Shown here: positions 33,820 through 43,829 of the stretch, one piece after another
How positions within the stretch are numbered: the stretch's first letter is position 1
How the letters are laid out: every line of letters begins with the position of its first letter
Assembly: GCA_030704615.1 (NCBI GenBank)
Contig: CM060731.1
Coordinates: forward strand, 13,392,001 to 13,456,000
DNA from: Takakia lepidozioides
Taxonomy: Eukaryota > Streptophyta > Takakiopsida > Takakiales > Takakiaceae
Length of the DNA: 64,000 nucleotides
Direction of reading: 5' to 3'
The notes under the pieces: model-generated
Databases searched by the model: none
What the model was told of the DNA's origin: nothing
Seen by the model: the letters and a program-made list of their open reading frames with translations, nothing else
Translations under genes and position numbers: made by a program

Positions 33820-34574
33820 TGCCCATTCCGGCTATGACAGTTAGAACACACTTGTATAGACGTGGCTTGCCACAAAATTTGCAATAAAATGTTGCATTTC
33901 AAGTCCACTGGTGCCACATTCCAACTTCACATGACCCTATTTCCGTGCCTCCTAACCCTATTTCCGTGGACTCACAATGGTCTGCTCATGCTTTTTTTTT
34001 TCCGCTCATGCTCATGCCGCTCATGAATAGCAGCCCCCGTTTGTAGGCAACCACTCATGAGCAACCACTAGAATAGTGGTTCCAATTACTGCAGTATCTT
34101 TCACCACCCACTCTCCACCACTATCAAAGTGGTACAAATCAATGAGGTGTCTTTAACCACTCAAGATCAACGTGCAGCACTGTCCCCATCCACGTGGAAT
34201 ATTATATTTATGAATTAATACATATTTCCAAATCATAAATCACAAATAAAATTTGAATTATTACACGTGGAGTAGCAAGTGGTTTCAACCACTTCCCATC
34301 ACTGAGGTGTCTATAACCACTCACAATATACCACTGCACTCGTCCACGTGGAATATTTTATTAATTAATAAAATGTATTACCAAATAAATAAATAAACAA
34401 TTTATTACACGTGGACTACTGAGTGGTTGAAACCACTTCCAACCACTGTCTGTGATGCCACCGTGGCATTTCATTGGGATTAACCATTGGCAAGTGGTTA
34501 CTAGTGGTTTATAGAGTGGAAAAAAATAGTAGTGGTTAAAGGGCCAGTGGTTATTCCACGTTTTTCTTCTAGTG
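33820..34574. repeat. Right subterminal AACCACT repeats
   Basis: Inverted and direct AACCACT/AGTGGTT motifs recur from about 34,060 to the terminus, interspersed with ACGTGGA and A/T-rich spacers. This mirrors the left subterminal zone. No genes. Confidence 0.75.
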
Positions 34575-34964
34575 GTTAGACTGCACATTCCCAACTCCTC
34601 TATAAATTTCTCGAACTTGAGTCGCCCCAGTGGTTTGGTAAATATATCTACAACTTGTTCATTGGTGGGGACATGAACCAAATTGATATGTTTGTTTTCA
34701 ACCTTTTATCATATGAAGTGATGGTGTACCTCGATATGCTTAGTCCTAACATGGAAAACAAGGTCCTTTGCTAGTATAGAACTGCTTTGATCATCACAGA
34801 GCAGGATTGTTGGGCCTTCTTTCAGAATTCCGAGTTCATCAGCAAGTCTTCTGAGCCTAGTTGTCTCCTTAGCAGCTTCTGTAAGGGCTCGGTATTCTGC
34901 CTCAATAGAAGACAGATCGAGCTAAGGTCGACTACTTTTTCAAGCACCATGTTGAAGAACTGGT
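34575..34964 (-). pseudogene. Copia RNase H fragment (relic 1)
   Basis: Minus-strand frames give VHVPTNEQVVDIFTKPLGR, KFEKFIEELGMCSL and upstream LTEAAKE and [11 protein letters not shown]-like residues: the C-terminal end of a copia Pol. It is bounded on the left by the CACTA-ended element that inserted here and on the right by the LTR of another copia. Confidence 0.8.
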
Positions 34965-35246
34965 TGTGAAACTACAGCTTGAGGACAGTATGGCTAGAAA
35001 TAAAGAATCAGAAGGAGAGAGCACTGTTTATCTAATAAAAAAAAGAGGCCTAATTGAATGCATTAACTGCTGACTATCTACCAACCGAAGAGACTAACCT
35101 TCCTATCAAGACGGTGGCGGTGACGGTGGCGAGAACGGTGGAATAACTATCTACATTCAGCTGATTTCATGCTACACTAAATTCAGTAAATGACTGAGAA
35201 CCGACTAAGTAAACAATAACTAGCTGGTTGCACTAGAGATTCAACA
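34965..35246 (-). repeat. Copia LTR (relic 2)
   Basis: 282 bp, TGTGAAACTACAG to GATTCAACA on the plus strand, with a G-run polypurine tract (minus strand GACTGGGGGGGGATG) just inside. It is the 3' LTR of the copia whose RNase H follows at 35,250-35,772. Confidence 0.75.
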
Positions 35247-35249
35247 TCC

Positions 35250-35777
35250 CCCCCCAGTCCTCAGACAGCTTGCTTTCAAGATGTCGAAGACCAGACATTC
35301 CAAGACTCTCTCTCTAAACTTCTCCAATTTTATCTGTCCCAACGCCTTTGTGAAAATATCAGCAACTTGTTCGCAAGTTGGCACATGAATCAGATCAATC
35401 TCCTTGCTTTCAACCTTCTTGCGTATGAAGTGGTGGTGCACTTCAATATGTTTAGTCCTTGCATGGGTTTTTGGCAATTTTGGCGCTACTATGGTTATTG
35501 CATAGGAGAGCGGTCGATCCTTCTCCCAAGATTCCGATTTCTTCCAAGAGTCTCCTCAGCCAAGTTGCCTCCTTGGCAGCTTCAGTAAGAGCCCGGTATT
35601 CTGCCTCCATAGATGACAGTGCCACCGTAGATTGTTTCTTGGAGCACCAGGTTATGGCGTTGTTTCCAATGAGAAAGACATATCCACTAGTGGAATGGCG
35701 TTGGTTGTGGTCATTGGCCCAGTCAGCATCCGCATAGCCATTCAATTCATTGCTTGAGCCTTTGCGGTACAACATGT
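35250..35777 (-). pseudogene. Copia RNase H (relic 2), part 1
   Basis: Minus-strand frames read YRKGSSNELNGYADADWAND, STSGYVFLIGNNAITWCSKK and [20 protein letters not shown]; then, in another frame, [16 protein letters not shown] and VADIFTKALGQIK. A deletion/frameshift near 35,470 breaks the domain. The upstream RT portion continues at 36,827 beyond a solo LTR. Confidence 0.88.
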
Positions 35778-36826
35778 TGTCGAGCGGCTTTTACTCACCC
35801 ATCCCTTCGCTATCCGAGGTGGGAACTCCAAGATAGAAGAGTTGGAAATCTCTAAGCACTCAGCCCGCTTAGAACAATCAGTCATGACCTACAGCTAGTG
35901 TATCATGGGGGTGCTTCCTATTTGTATTCCTTCTGGCATTCATGTTAGCAAGTTACCTTACTGTCTATGATTAAGTATCAGATTGCTTCTGCAATCTACC
36001 ATGTTCTATCTATTCAAACATTCATTCCACAACTTCACTCAGGTCTTTCTACACAGTGTGAGTATGAAATATGTGTCAGATTAATATCTATCAAGTACCA
36101 GGCCGATGGTGTCTCTAATATGCTCTACAGTGCATCTCTACAACTTGCATGAATCAAGCATCATCTTGTCGTATCTCCTCCTCTGTGTAATCTCCATCTT
36201 TGTGCTCCAAGATCGTGCTCTCTGCCTGATCTCCTCAAGTGATGTCCCCAAACTGATCTCCCTCAGTGACGTCCAAGAAGTGCTCCAAGAAGTGACCCCC
36301 TCCATGTTGCCACTTTGCCTATTCTATCTGCAAGCTGTTCTAACCCCCTAACTAACTAACTGTCATTCAAGACAAAATGCACGTTCCCTCTGCAAATGTC
36401 ATTCCCACACAGTCGTTCCCTACCAATGATAACCGTTCCCTGTGAACTCTGTGACGAGCTGTACAAAGCTGTGTCGGGCAGTGACTGTGCCAAGCTGTAA
36501 CTGGCTATGTCGGGCTGTGTAAGATTGTGTCAACAAGCTGTGTGAGGCTTTGTGAGGCTGTGTCGGGCTATGATAGGCTGTGACTGACTGTGATAGGCTG
36601 TGATAGGCTATGTAAAGTTGTGTAAGGCTGTGACAAGCTGTGTCATGCTGTGACAGACTGTGTAAGCCTGTGACTGACTGTGTGAGCCTGCCTACTACCC
36701 CTAAGGCCTATGTCTGTCACCCCTAAGGCCTCTGTTGGTCTGAGTCTACCATCCGTAAGTCTGCGCAAAATTAAGGGTACCCCACAGAACCCGTAAAACT
36801 CTTAAGTCCCAGACAGCCCTCTAACA
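35778..36826. mobile_element. Solo LTR, 1.05 kb
   Basis: Begins TGTCGAGCGGCTTTTACTC and ends CCCTCTAACA, flanked by the 5-bp duplication CATGT (35,773-35,777 and 36,827-36,831). Removing it rejoins the copia coding sequence TLDYDM with LYRKGSS. No internal genes, so it is the product of LTR-LTR recombination. A CTGTG-rich minisatellite lies at about 36,440-36,700. It differs from the other LTRs in the window. Confidence 0.85.
36440..36700 (+). repeat. GGCTGTG-type minisatellite inside solo LTR
   Basis: Degenerate repeats such as GGCTGTGATAGGCTGTGA, unit about 10-12 bp, lie within the 1.05-kb LTR. No coding potential. Confidence 0.8.
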
Positions 36827-36990
36827 CATGTCGTAGTCCAGAGTTCCCCGAATGTATCTGAAAAAATGCTTCACCGCCTCCAGATGAGGTTCCTGAGGCT
36901 CTGACATAAATCTGCTCACCGTGCTAACTGAGAAGACCAAATCAGGTGCATTACAAATCGGCGCCAAATTCTTTGTAGGACGCTCACATG
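36827..36990 (-). pseudogene. Copia reverse transcriptase tail (relic 2), part 2
   Basis: The minus strand reads APDLVFSVSTVSRFMSEPQE and HLEAVKHFFRYIRGTLDYDM, the thumb/connection segment before RNase H. The element is truncated just upstream, near 36,990, where unrelated sequence begins. Confidence 0.85.
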
Positions 36991-37049
36991 AGCACAAATC
37001 TAGGCTGCTTGCCACCTTTCAAATGCTAGCAATGCTCACATGAGCTCAC

Positions 37050-38055
37050 ACAGTGCAAAACCAAATAAGAGAAAAATACTTACTAGTTCATGCGTCTCAT
37101 TGCCGCACGGACAATTGGCAAGTCTTCGTTCTTAACGTCCATGATCTTCGAGTTGACACAAACGTGTCACTCAAAATCAACGGGGTGTTGCTTGTTGATT
37201 ACCTCCATCCATGCCAGCCATCTATGGTTGCCATCGAATATGTACAGCCATTTGTTCGAGAGGAACTCCCATTCCGTTCCTGCAATTTGCTCTTCAAATC
37301 GCGCATCAACAAGTTACCATTGATGGCCCCATTGTGCTTTGTCGGAATCTGTGATGGAGATCTCTCTCCCGGACCCGTCGTTTGTGGCCAAAAGGAAGGA
37401 GGCCAATGCATCGTTGTATCCATCCATTTCAAAGTACACCTTCAACCTGTCTATGCCCGGCCTCTCCGCTTTTCGAACCGCGGGCAGTGGTTTCATTCTC
37501 TTGGTGGTTGGCCCTTCCTTAAGAGTTTGGAGATGGAGGAGTATGTGTGATTCAAGGCACTTGAGGACATCAGCTCGATCGCCTTTCGCCGCCGATCCGT
37601 TGTGATCACAACATCCGTGGCTGCAGGGTCTGTCGAGACCTCAGGCTGGTCATCGATTCCACCGGGCTCTCCTTGACTTCCACCGTGCGAGCTTCCAGCT
37701 CCAGGGGAAGGAAGAGCATTGACGCTCATGGGACTTGCGTTCCCAGACCGTGGAGGAGTAATGGCGCCTCTATCGAGCCCGAGTGATTCACTGCCAGCCC
37801 CTCCTCCACTACGACCTTGCGTCCACGGATGACCGCCCTCTTCCTTGGCTACTTCCTTGAGATGTCGTGACTCTGCCACTGCGAAGAAACCGCCCTACAG
37901 CTTCTGAGACCTGTGCATTAGGATCTATTTCTTCGGAATGATCATGCGAATGCAGCGATTGCTCCATCCTCTCCGAAGTTGTGTAAGGGCAAATGCTGAC
38001 CAGGATAAATGAATGGAACTTTGGAACAGAGTAGCGTTCGGGGGCCTCCACAGGA
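37050..38055 (-). pseudogene. Second copy of the ParB-like (DGNHR) gene, broken
   Basis: Leftward frames align with the ParB-like protein of 28.5-32.7 kb: RKAIELMSSSALNHTYSSI with KLAAAKMLEATHSNIGRVL; RLKVYFEMDGYNDALASFLL with KLKFSFRDGYRMGSAVFYV; KAQWGHQW with DKWGPHWQ; and LYIFDGNHRWLAWMEVI with FYVWDGNHRLLAWMEHI. At least two frameshifts or stops interrupt it (near 37,490 and 37,315). The N-terminal part (37,493-38,051) is Ser/Gly/Pro-rich and not conserved. The retained DGNHR box in both copies supports a real family. Confidence 0.75.
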
Positions 38056-38689
38056 AGTGCAGGTTGTGACGAGGACGATGCAAGGGGGAAGAAGTAAGGT
38101 AGGTTGTGAAGGCACCTCCTCTCTATCTCGAGGCGGTGTGAGGGGGAAGAGTAGCCTCCAATGGGTCCCTACTTGGCGCCGACGCGGCATTCTGCATCAC
38201 GTTTGCAGTCAAATTTGAAATGCCATTCTGATGAAGGCAAGTGTCGACAAGCCATTATTTCAACGAATGCAAATTGGGGGGAATGTACCTTCCAAGGGGT
38301 ACAAAGCGCGGTGCGACGCAACTTTCCGCATCGCCATCCTAATTCAAATTCCAAAACCAAATACGATCGCGGCAAGTGCCGAACGGCAGTAGGTCCAACG
38401 CAATGGAGCCCTCTGCCCTCTCAGCTCACGTGAGACAAAAATACTTACATCCCCAACACGATTTTTCTTCATGCACCAATGAGAAATTGCGAATGTTTTC
38501 ATCCGCAATGACATCGACATCCTTGACGCTGTCCGAGAGTTTCGCGTTCTTACGACCGCTTTCAGTGCACTCCAAAATCCAACCCCCCCTGCCTACACTT
38601 TGAGAAGGGGAGTGAAACCAGACCATGTCCCCGTCATCCTTCTCCAGCAGAGAACTACCGAACCGGGTTTAGGGTGCGAAACATGTGAA

Positions 38690-40880
38690 GGCCTGAATAA
38701 TTCAAATCGGCACCGATTTCCATGGAAGGAAAGTATTGTGTCCCTAGCAGGCAAACTTCCCTACCTCAACCGTGTTAGAATCAGCGCTGATTATGTGCGT
38801 CCAGCGAGTTGATTAATTCTTATTGTTGCCAGTTTAGGGTGTCGGACAGTGTTTAAAGGGGAGTCCTCCCACATTTCATTGGTGCTGGTGCATAGAATCG
38901 GCGCCGATTACATGGTTGCAGTGACAACATTCTTTGCAATTGGTCAAGACTTGCATCTGCAACACTGTTAAACGAATGCTCAATTCCACTGCTCGCCTTG
39001 AGAAAAAACGTGTCAGCAAACATACTTCGTATGCATGATCTGGCATCAACAAATTTTTGGTTTCCCCCTAGCTGTGTGTAATGGGACTTGAAGCTCGTAC
39101 ATTCGGCGTCGATTTGCTTTAGCGACAGTCTTCATACAAAAATCTGACCAAATGGAAGATTTTTCTTACATATAATCGTCGCCGATTATATGTTAATGCA
39201 GGCAACAATCGTCGTGCAGGTTATCGCATGCCGGCCACATGGAACGACTAAATCGGCGCCGACTACACAATGCGTTCCTTGCTTGTACTGCGTAGTGCGC
39301 AATCGCAGAGGGGATGGAGGATGTAATATGAGACTAAACTGTACTCCCACCACAATCACTCAGATTTCATTGATCTTATGGGAACAATTATTCGAATTGA
39401 GAAAATCAAATTGTACCCCGGGATTGCATCGCTCTTAAATATCTTCAATGTGGCACATGTCCAGTGGAGATGAGGAAGTGTTTGTTGTAACTTGTTGTTT
39501 TCACAAAATCGAGGTAAAAAACAATCCATCCCAAATCCACCCCCAAACAAAATGACGAGTTCTCCATTGTCAGAATCAAGGTTAAAATTGGACATAAATG
39601 AGGGCCCAATGGGTATATTTATTCATCCACATGAATTACATAAGAAGCACTTCTACTGCGCTGTTGGTACATGGGAATGGTCAGCCTTATGCCTTGTGGA
39701 GTTAAGTCATGAAGGAGTAGGAACTTCCACTGCTTTGAAGACGAGGTCATGAGTCATGGGGCTCCTTCAGGTAAACTTGATAAAGGCCGTTCTCACGCCT
39801 CTGTTCAAGTGGACGACAATGTCCTGCCCTTCAATCGAACCACCATGGAATATGGAAAGCTTCACTGTTGGCGGGCTGTTTCCGTGATCCATGTGAATAC
39901 GAATATCCCCATTCACAGGATAAGATGTGCGGACTTGTTCAGGAGTGTACGTCACAGAGATGGAGTCCTCCCAGGTCCACTGGCAGCAGTTCTAGCGCCA
40001 AAGCATGGCCGTGCGTAATCTCTCCTCCTGCCGGTCTCTTTAAGGGGAAATATCTAAGTCAAGGACGTGCAGGAGCCACGGATTCGGTAGACCGCCACTG
40101 TCGCCCCGCTCGAAAGCGTAGTAGCCTGGCAGATACTCTAAAGCTGTCAATGATTCCCCCCGCTCCCCTAAATCGTGATTGGAAACTATCATCCAGATAA
40201 CGATGTCCCCCGCTGACGGCGTAAACCTTTCAAAGTCGACGCCTCCATAAGGGCAGTCCTCACCGTCCCGGAAACACGACATCCTTGCAAAGTACAGAAC
40301 AAAGTCTCTGCATGAAGAGTTAGTCGAAGTTGAGGAGCCACTGTATCGTGGATGAGAATGACGTTGCACATGTCAACGGAGAAGACAGTTCAATCCTGGA
40401 GTGATGAGAAGCGGATGAGGACGGGTGCTCCAATAATGGAGGCACTGCAACATGGGTGCCACGTGTCCGTGTTGGGTGATACGTGACCGTCTTACATCCC
40501 TCAACTGTTTCATCTTGCTCCCGCTTGATGAAAACACACGGCCGATTTTCCGCCGGCTTTCCAAGGTGGACAATATTTTCCTCTAGTTTTGCGACAAATC
40601 ATATTTGGGCACATCCTGTTCTCGCCCTGGCTCCCTTGAAATCGGCGCCGATTTGCCTCAGAGACAGTGTGGTAACGTACTGTAGAGTTCCTTCAGGCAT
40701 ACTACAAATGTTAATCGAAATAGAATTCGGCGCCGATTTACTTCAGGGGCACTCATGAAATAGTAGAACTACAATTGCAATGGAGCCAGTTTGTGCAAGT
40801 GACAGTGTTCAGCTCTAAAGCGGAGTTCCTTCGGAGGGGTTGAAAATGTTAATCCTATATAATTCGGCGCCGATTTACTT
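38690..40880. repeat. Dispersed GGCGCC-centred short palindromes
   Basis: At least seven sites with core AATCGGCGCCGATT or a one-to-two-base variant: about 38,702, 38,895, 39,105, 39,172, 39,250, 40,640, 40,722 and 40,862. They have 5-7-bp arms and no regular spacing. They share the central CGGCGCCG with arrays A-C but have different arms. Confidence 0.75.
39356..40573 (-). pseudogene. Unrecognised coding-like region (minus strand)
   Basis: Successive minus-strand frames look protein-like: SAGDIVIWMIVSNHDLGERG (40,369-40,040), VNGDIRIHMDHGNSPPTVKL (39,955-39,767) and NGELVILFGGGFGMDCFLPR (39,595-39,356). No family recognised. Layout and spacing suggest exons of one decayed gene lying between the ParB-like copy and the SWIM/DDE copy. 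A loosely similar pattern (GDIRV, then GNILL) occurs in the minus-strand region 50,338-51,121. Confidence 0.35.
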
Positions 40881-40914
40881 CATGGGCCCTACTGCAAGAT
40901 TAACTCTGAAATTG

Positions 40915-41390
40915 AAATGGTATGCTGAATATAATCGGCGAGTCTGCGGAATATACACCTTCCAGGGATACAAAAGGGAGAAAGCTCTTCTTAAATGTCT
41001 GGCCCAATGTCAGAAGACAATTGAAACAAACTGGGCGGGTCCTCAGACTATGTCTTCTTTTAACTTGGCAAAATGTAACATCGCTGACCTCCTTAGAGTC
41101 AAAGAGGATTCCCTTCGTAGGAAAACAGGCATCAACTGGTCTTTAAAAGGCGAAAAGATGTCGCGTTACTTCAACCTGAAGGCTAAGCAACGTCGAGATG
41201 CCACCACGATCAGCTCCTTCACTGGCCTCGGAGATGAAACATATTCTGACCCAAAATCCATGACCTCTTTTGTAGCCTCTTATTTCTCAGACCTGTTTAG
41301 CAAGCCTGTATCTAACTTGCAGCATTCGATCTCAAAGCAAGCAGTTTTGGATTCATTTCCTTCACTGGTCTCAGCAGAGGAAATGATGAA
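40915..41390 (+). pseudogene. LINE ORF2 fragment, region before the RT domain
   Basis: The frame reads KTGINWSLKGEKMSRYFNLK, AKQRRDATTISSFTGLGDET and VASYFSDLFSKPVSN, typical of the linker between endonuclease and reverse transcriptase of plant/algal LINEs (GEKNSKFFH-like motif). It is cut off at about 41,390 and fused in frame to a SWIM/DDE transposase fragment. Confidence 0.7.
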
Positions 41391-42020
41391 TAAAGGGGGG
41401 GAGTTGGAAAACAGTTGGGTAATGTTCGACAATGTGAAGAGAATCCACGGGTGGAGCACAATGGCTTGCCATGTCTACCATCCGTCCTACCAGGAGCTAA
41501 TGACCATCGCAATCTGCCAAATGAAGTCCAAGGACACACAGTCGCAGGTCCTCATGTGGGACTGCATAAAGGAGCAGATGAAGAGGGCGGGCAAGAGGCC
41601 TCCACATTTTAGGGGCTTCATGGCTAACAATGCGAACGCCAACTGGGCGGCAGTGCGCAATGTCTTCGGAGATGGGTCTCTAATGGAAGGTAGAGAGAGG
41701 TCTTGTGGTTTTCATTGGGGGCAAAGCCTCTCGTCGTACACCAAAAAGTACATTCAAGAGGGACTGCAATCCGCTCATCTGTCCCTGGCTGGAGGACGGC
41801 AAAAAGCGAGCAGGAAGCGGAGATGGCCTTCATGATAATAAGATCATGGTGGTCATCCTCGGGTGCTGCCAAACTGGCTGATATTCCCGCGTTGGAGAGC
41901 TGGCTGTCGTGGTGGACATACCGCTACAAACAGTTGGGGTCCTTTGTAAGGGCGGTAAGAGTACTTGCAAACATTCATGACCTAGTTATGGACCTTTTGC
42001 TCACATGAGCGGACAAATTT
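41391..42020 (+). pseudogene. Second copy of the SWIM/DDE transposase core, fragment
   Basis: Reads SWVMFDNVKRIHGWSTMACH, HFRGFMANNANANWAAVRNV and GRERSCGFHWGQSLSSYTKK, aligning with the core of the 22.1-25.7 kb gene. After a frameshift near 41,810, MIIRSWWSSSGAAKLAD and LSWWTYRYKQLGSFVRAV follow, then a splice-donor-like GTAAGAG at the same point where the first copy has its intron. No SWIM exon follows. The first D of MADN is replaced by N (MANN), so the catalytic box may be lost. Confidence 0.75.
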
Positions 42021-42344
42021 TCTCCTTGACAGATGGTGCATGTAAGGAAGGATCAGTGCCGCATTAGTAAACTTAGACTTTCATTTGCAAGTTTCATTTT
42101 TTTCTAGCCCTTCACGATGAAACGTCCAGATTTTATTTGGCCTTTCTTTTGAAGTGCCCTAAACTTTTTGTCCTTCATATAGAGCATTTTTGCAAGTTGA
42201 AGGACGTTGCAGTCTTAAAAAATAGATAACCCAAACTTCAAAATCTAATGTATTAAAAATACTAATGAAAAAATAGTTACAATTATTAGGGTAGAACATA
42301 GAAGAGTGCTTTTAGGATACTTTTTTTGGATATATATTTTTAAA

Positions 42345-42558
42345 TAAAGGAAACCTGGGAGCGACAGCCCACAATTTAGGCCCTAGAGGAGGGGGGAAAA
42401 ATTAGCCCCCTTTCATTTATGGGCCATGAGGTCTACAGGACGATCAACGCCCAGACTACCGTCATGAACAATCCCACACACGGGGCAGGGCAGCGGGTTT
42501 GAACCCCAAACCACCAGGGCGACACACCGTGCACTTACCAGCTGAGCTACTAGCCGAT
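42345..42558 (-). mobile_element. tRNA-derived SINE
   Basis: On the minus strand a tRNA-like head has box A (TAGCTCAGCTGGTAAGTGC) and box B (GGTTCAAACCC) at proper spacing. The expected acceptor stem does not pair, so it is not a functional tRNA gene. The body ends in a T/A-rich tail near 42,345. No clear target duplication was found. Confidence 0.65.
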
Positions 42559-42806
42559 GTGATGTGCAGATATTTTCTATTGTCGATAATGCATAAAATG
42601 CAAGTGTCCATTCAAATCTCAGAAAATGGCCCGAATGCATCATAAATTATGAAGTTATAAATATGCATGCCCCTTCAGAACGTTATGACTGGAAATGAAA
42701 GGAAGTTAGGGTCGAGTGAACGCAATAATGGGGTATTATCCGGATTTTAACCTCCGATTTTAAATGCCGGATATATGGTTCATAACCAGCTTCTTTTCAA
42801 CTACTG

Positions 42807-43250
42807 GTCTGGACATATTATTGGTACAAAATCTCTCACTATCCTCATCCCCACCTATTGGTCCACACCCTTCTCTTACAATCTTCATGCACACACATAG
42901 ACACTAGCCCCTAGCATTGCGAGCTCTCGGCTTAGTGTAAATCAATCAAATGAAATAATTTCAAAGCAAATAAAGGAGGGGGTGGTGGTGGATCACCCTT
43001 ACATCAGATGGTGGAGCTCGGTGTGCTCTATTAGCTCGGTAGAATGGTGCTCAAGGTGGCCCTTTCCCTAGGTGCTCTTCATACCTTGACCATCTCCGGC
43101 CTCCCTACTCGTCCTCAAGTCTCCCCTCTAAATGGTGTCCTCACTATGCTTCCCTCAAGGGCCTGAAGGCCTAGAGCTTGGACTTCCTAAGCTCCTCAAA
43201 AACTAACTAAGGAGCTTCAAGCTCCACTCCCTAGGATCTAGCCCTTTGTA
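42807..43250 (-). repeat. LTR-like dispersed repeat, inverted copy
   Basis: The minus strand reads GGAGTGGAGCTTGAAGCTCC and later GAGACTTGAGGACGAGTAGG, paralleling GGAGTGGAGCTTGAAGCTCC and GAGACTTGGAGACAAGTAGG of 44,550-44,700 on the plus strand. Its distal end (42,807-42,882) matches 4,901-4,976. Probably LTR or untranslated leader pieces of one family. Confidence 0.55.
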
Positions 43251-43829
43251 GATGCATATATTGGTACAACTTTCTTTTCAGATCGTGTTTTATCATAAGA
43301 CAAGGGGTTTCGGCATTGTACTGCCAAAAAAAGGATAGTTTGTTAGTTATCTGGAAATCGTTGGTAAAGCACGTAGGAAATTAGGCAGTGACTGTGACGA
43401 CCATGGAGAATAGCTCTGGCGTCAAGATGACCATAGGAAGCTGCATCGACAGCAGATTAGGCTGCCAAATTCGGTACCAGTAACAGTAAGCTAATCATGT
43501 TCGAATAATACATGACGACTGTTCCAGTTCCAGATTGCGATCTCTCTTTTCTCCTGCCTCTCAAGTCTAGTAGGAACACACGGCGAGAAGCTTGGCAATT
43601 GGAAGAAACAACATGTACAACGATGAAATATCGCAAGCAAACGGCTGTATCGGAACGACAGCAAGTCAGGACGACTTCAAACGGCGAAGCGGTGACTTGT
43701 TAGCGGTGCAGGACAACTGGAGGGGACTCCGGACAACCTATGACTCAGTGGCAGGGTCAAAGACCCCAGAGCCACCACCACGGATTTGATTTCCAAAATA
43801 CAACAAGAGCTTTATATAGCTAAATTACG

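Larger units (their letters stand above)
21783..34574. mobile_element. 12.8-kb CACTA-ended element with SWIM/DDE, ParB-like and methyltransferase genes
   Basis: The left end CACTAGAAGAAAAACG followed by CGGAATAACCACT is mirrored at the right end with one mismatch over 29 bp. The 3-bp duplication GTT flanks it (21,780-21,782 and 34,575-34,577). Subterminal zones (about 21,810-22,010 and 34,060-34,560) are packed with AACCACT/AGTGGTT repeats, as in CACTA elements. No TNP2, DUF4218 or DUF4216 coding is seen. The interior instead carries a SWIM-finger DDE gene (-), a ParB-like gene (-), a truncated methyltransferase gene (+) and two arrays of GGCGCC-centred palindromes. Confidence 0.92.

Noticed and set aside
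36950-37060. CTCACATGAG repeats as transposon ends paired with 42,000
   Set aside because: The similarity is limited to a 10-bp palindrome, with no extended inverted repeat and no target duplication.
42480-42558. Functional tRNA gene
   Set aside because: Boxes A and B are present, but the acceptor stem does not pair and an A/T tail follows, as in a SINE.
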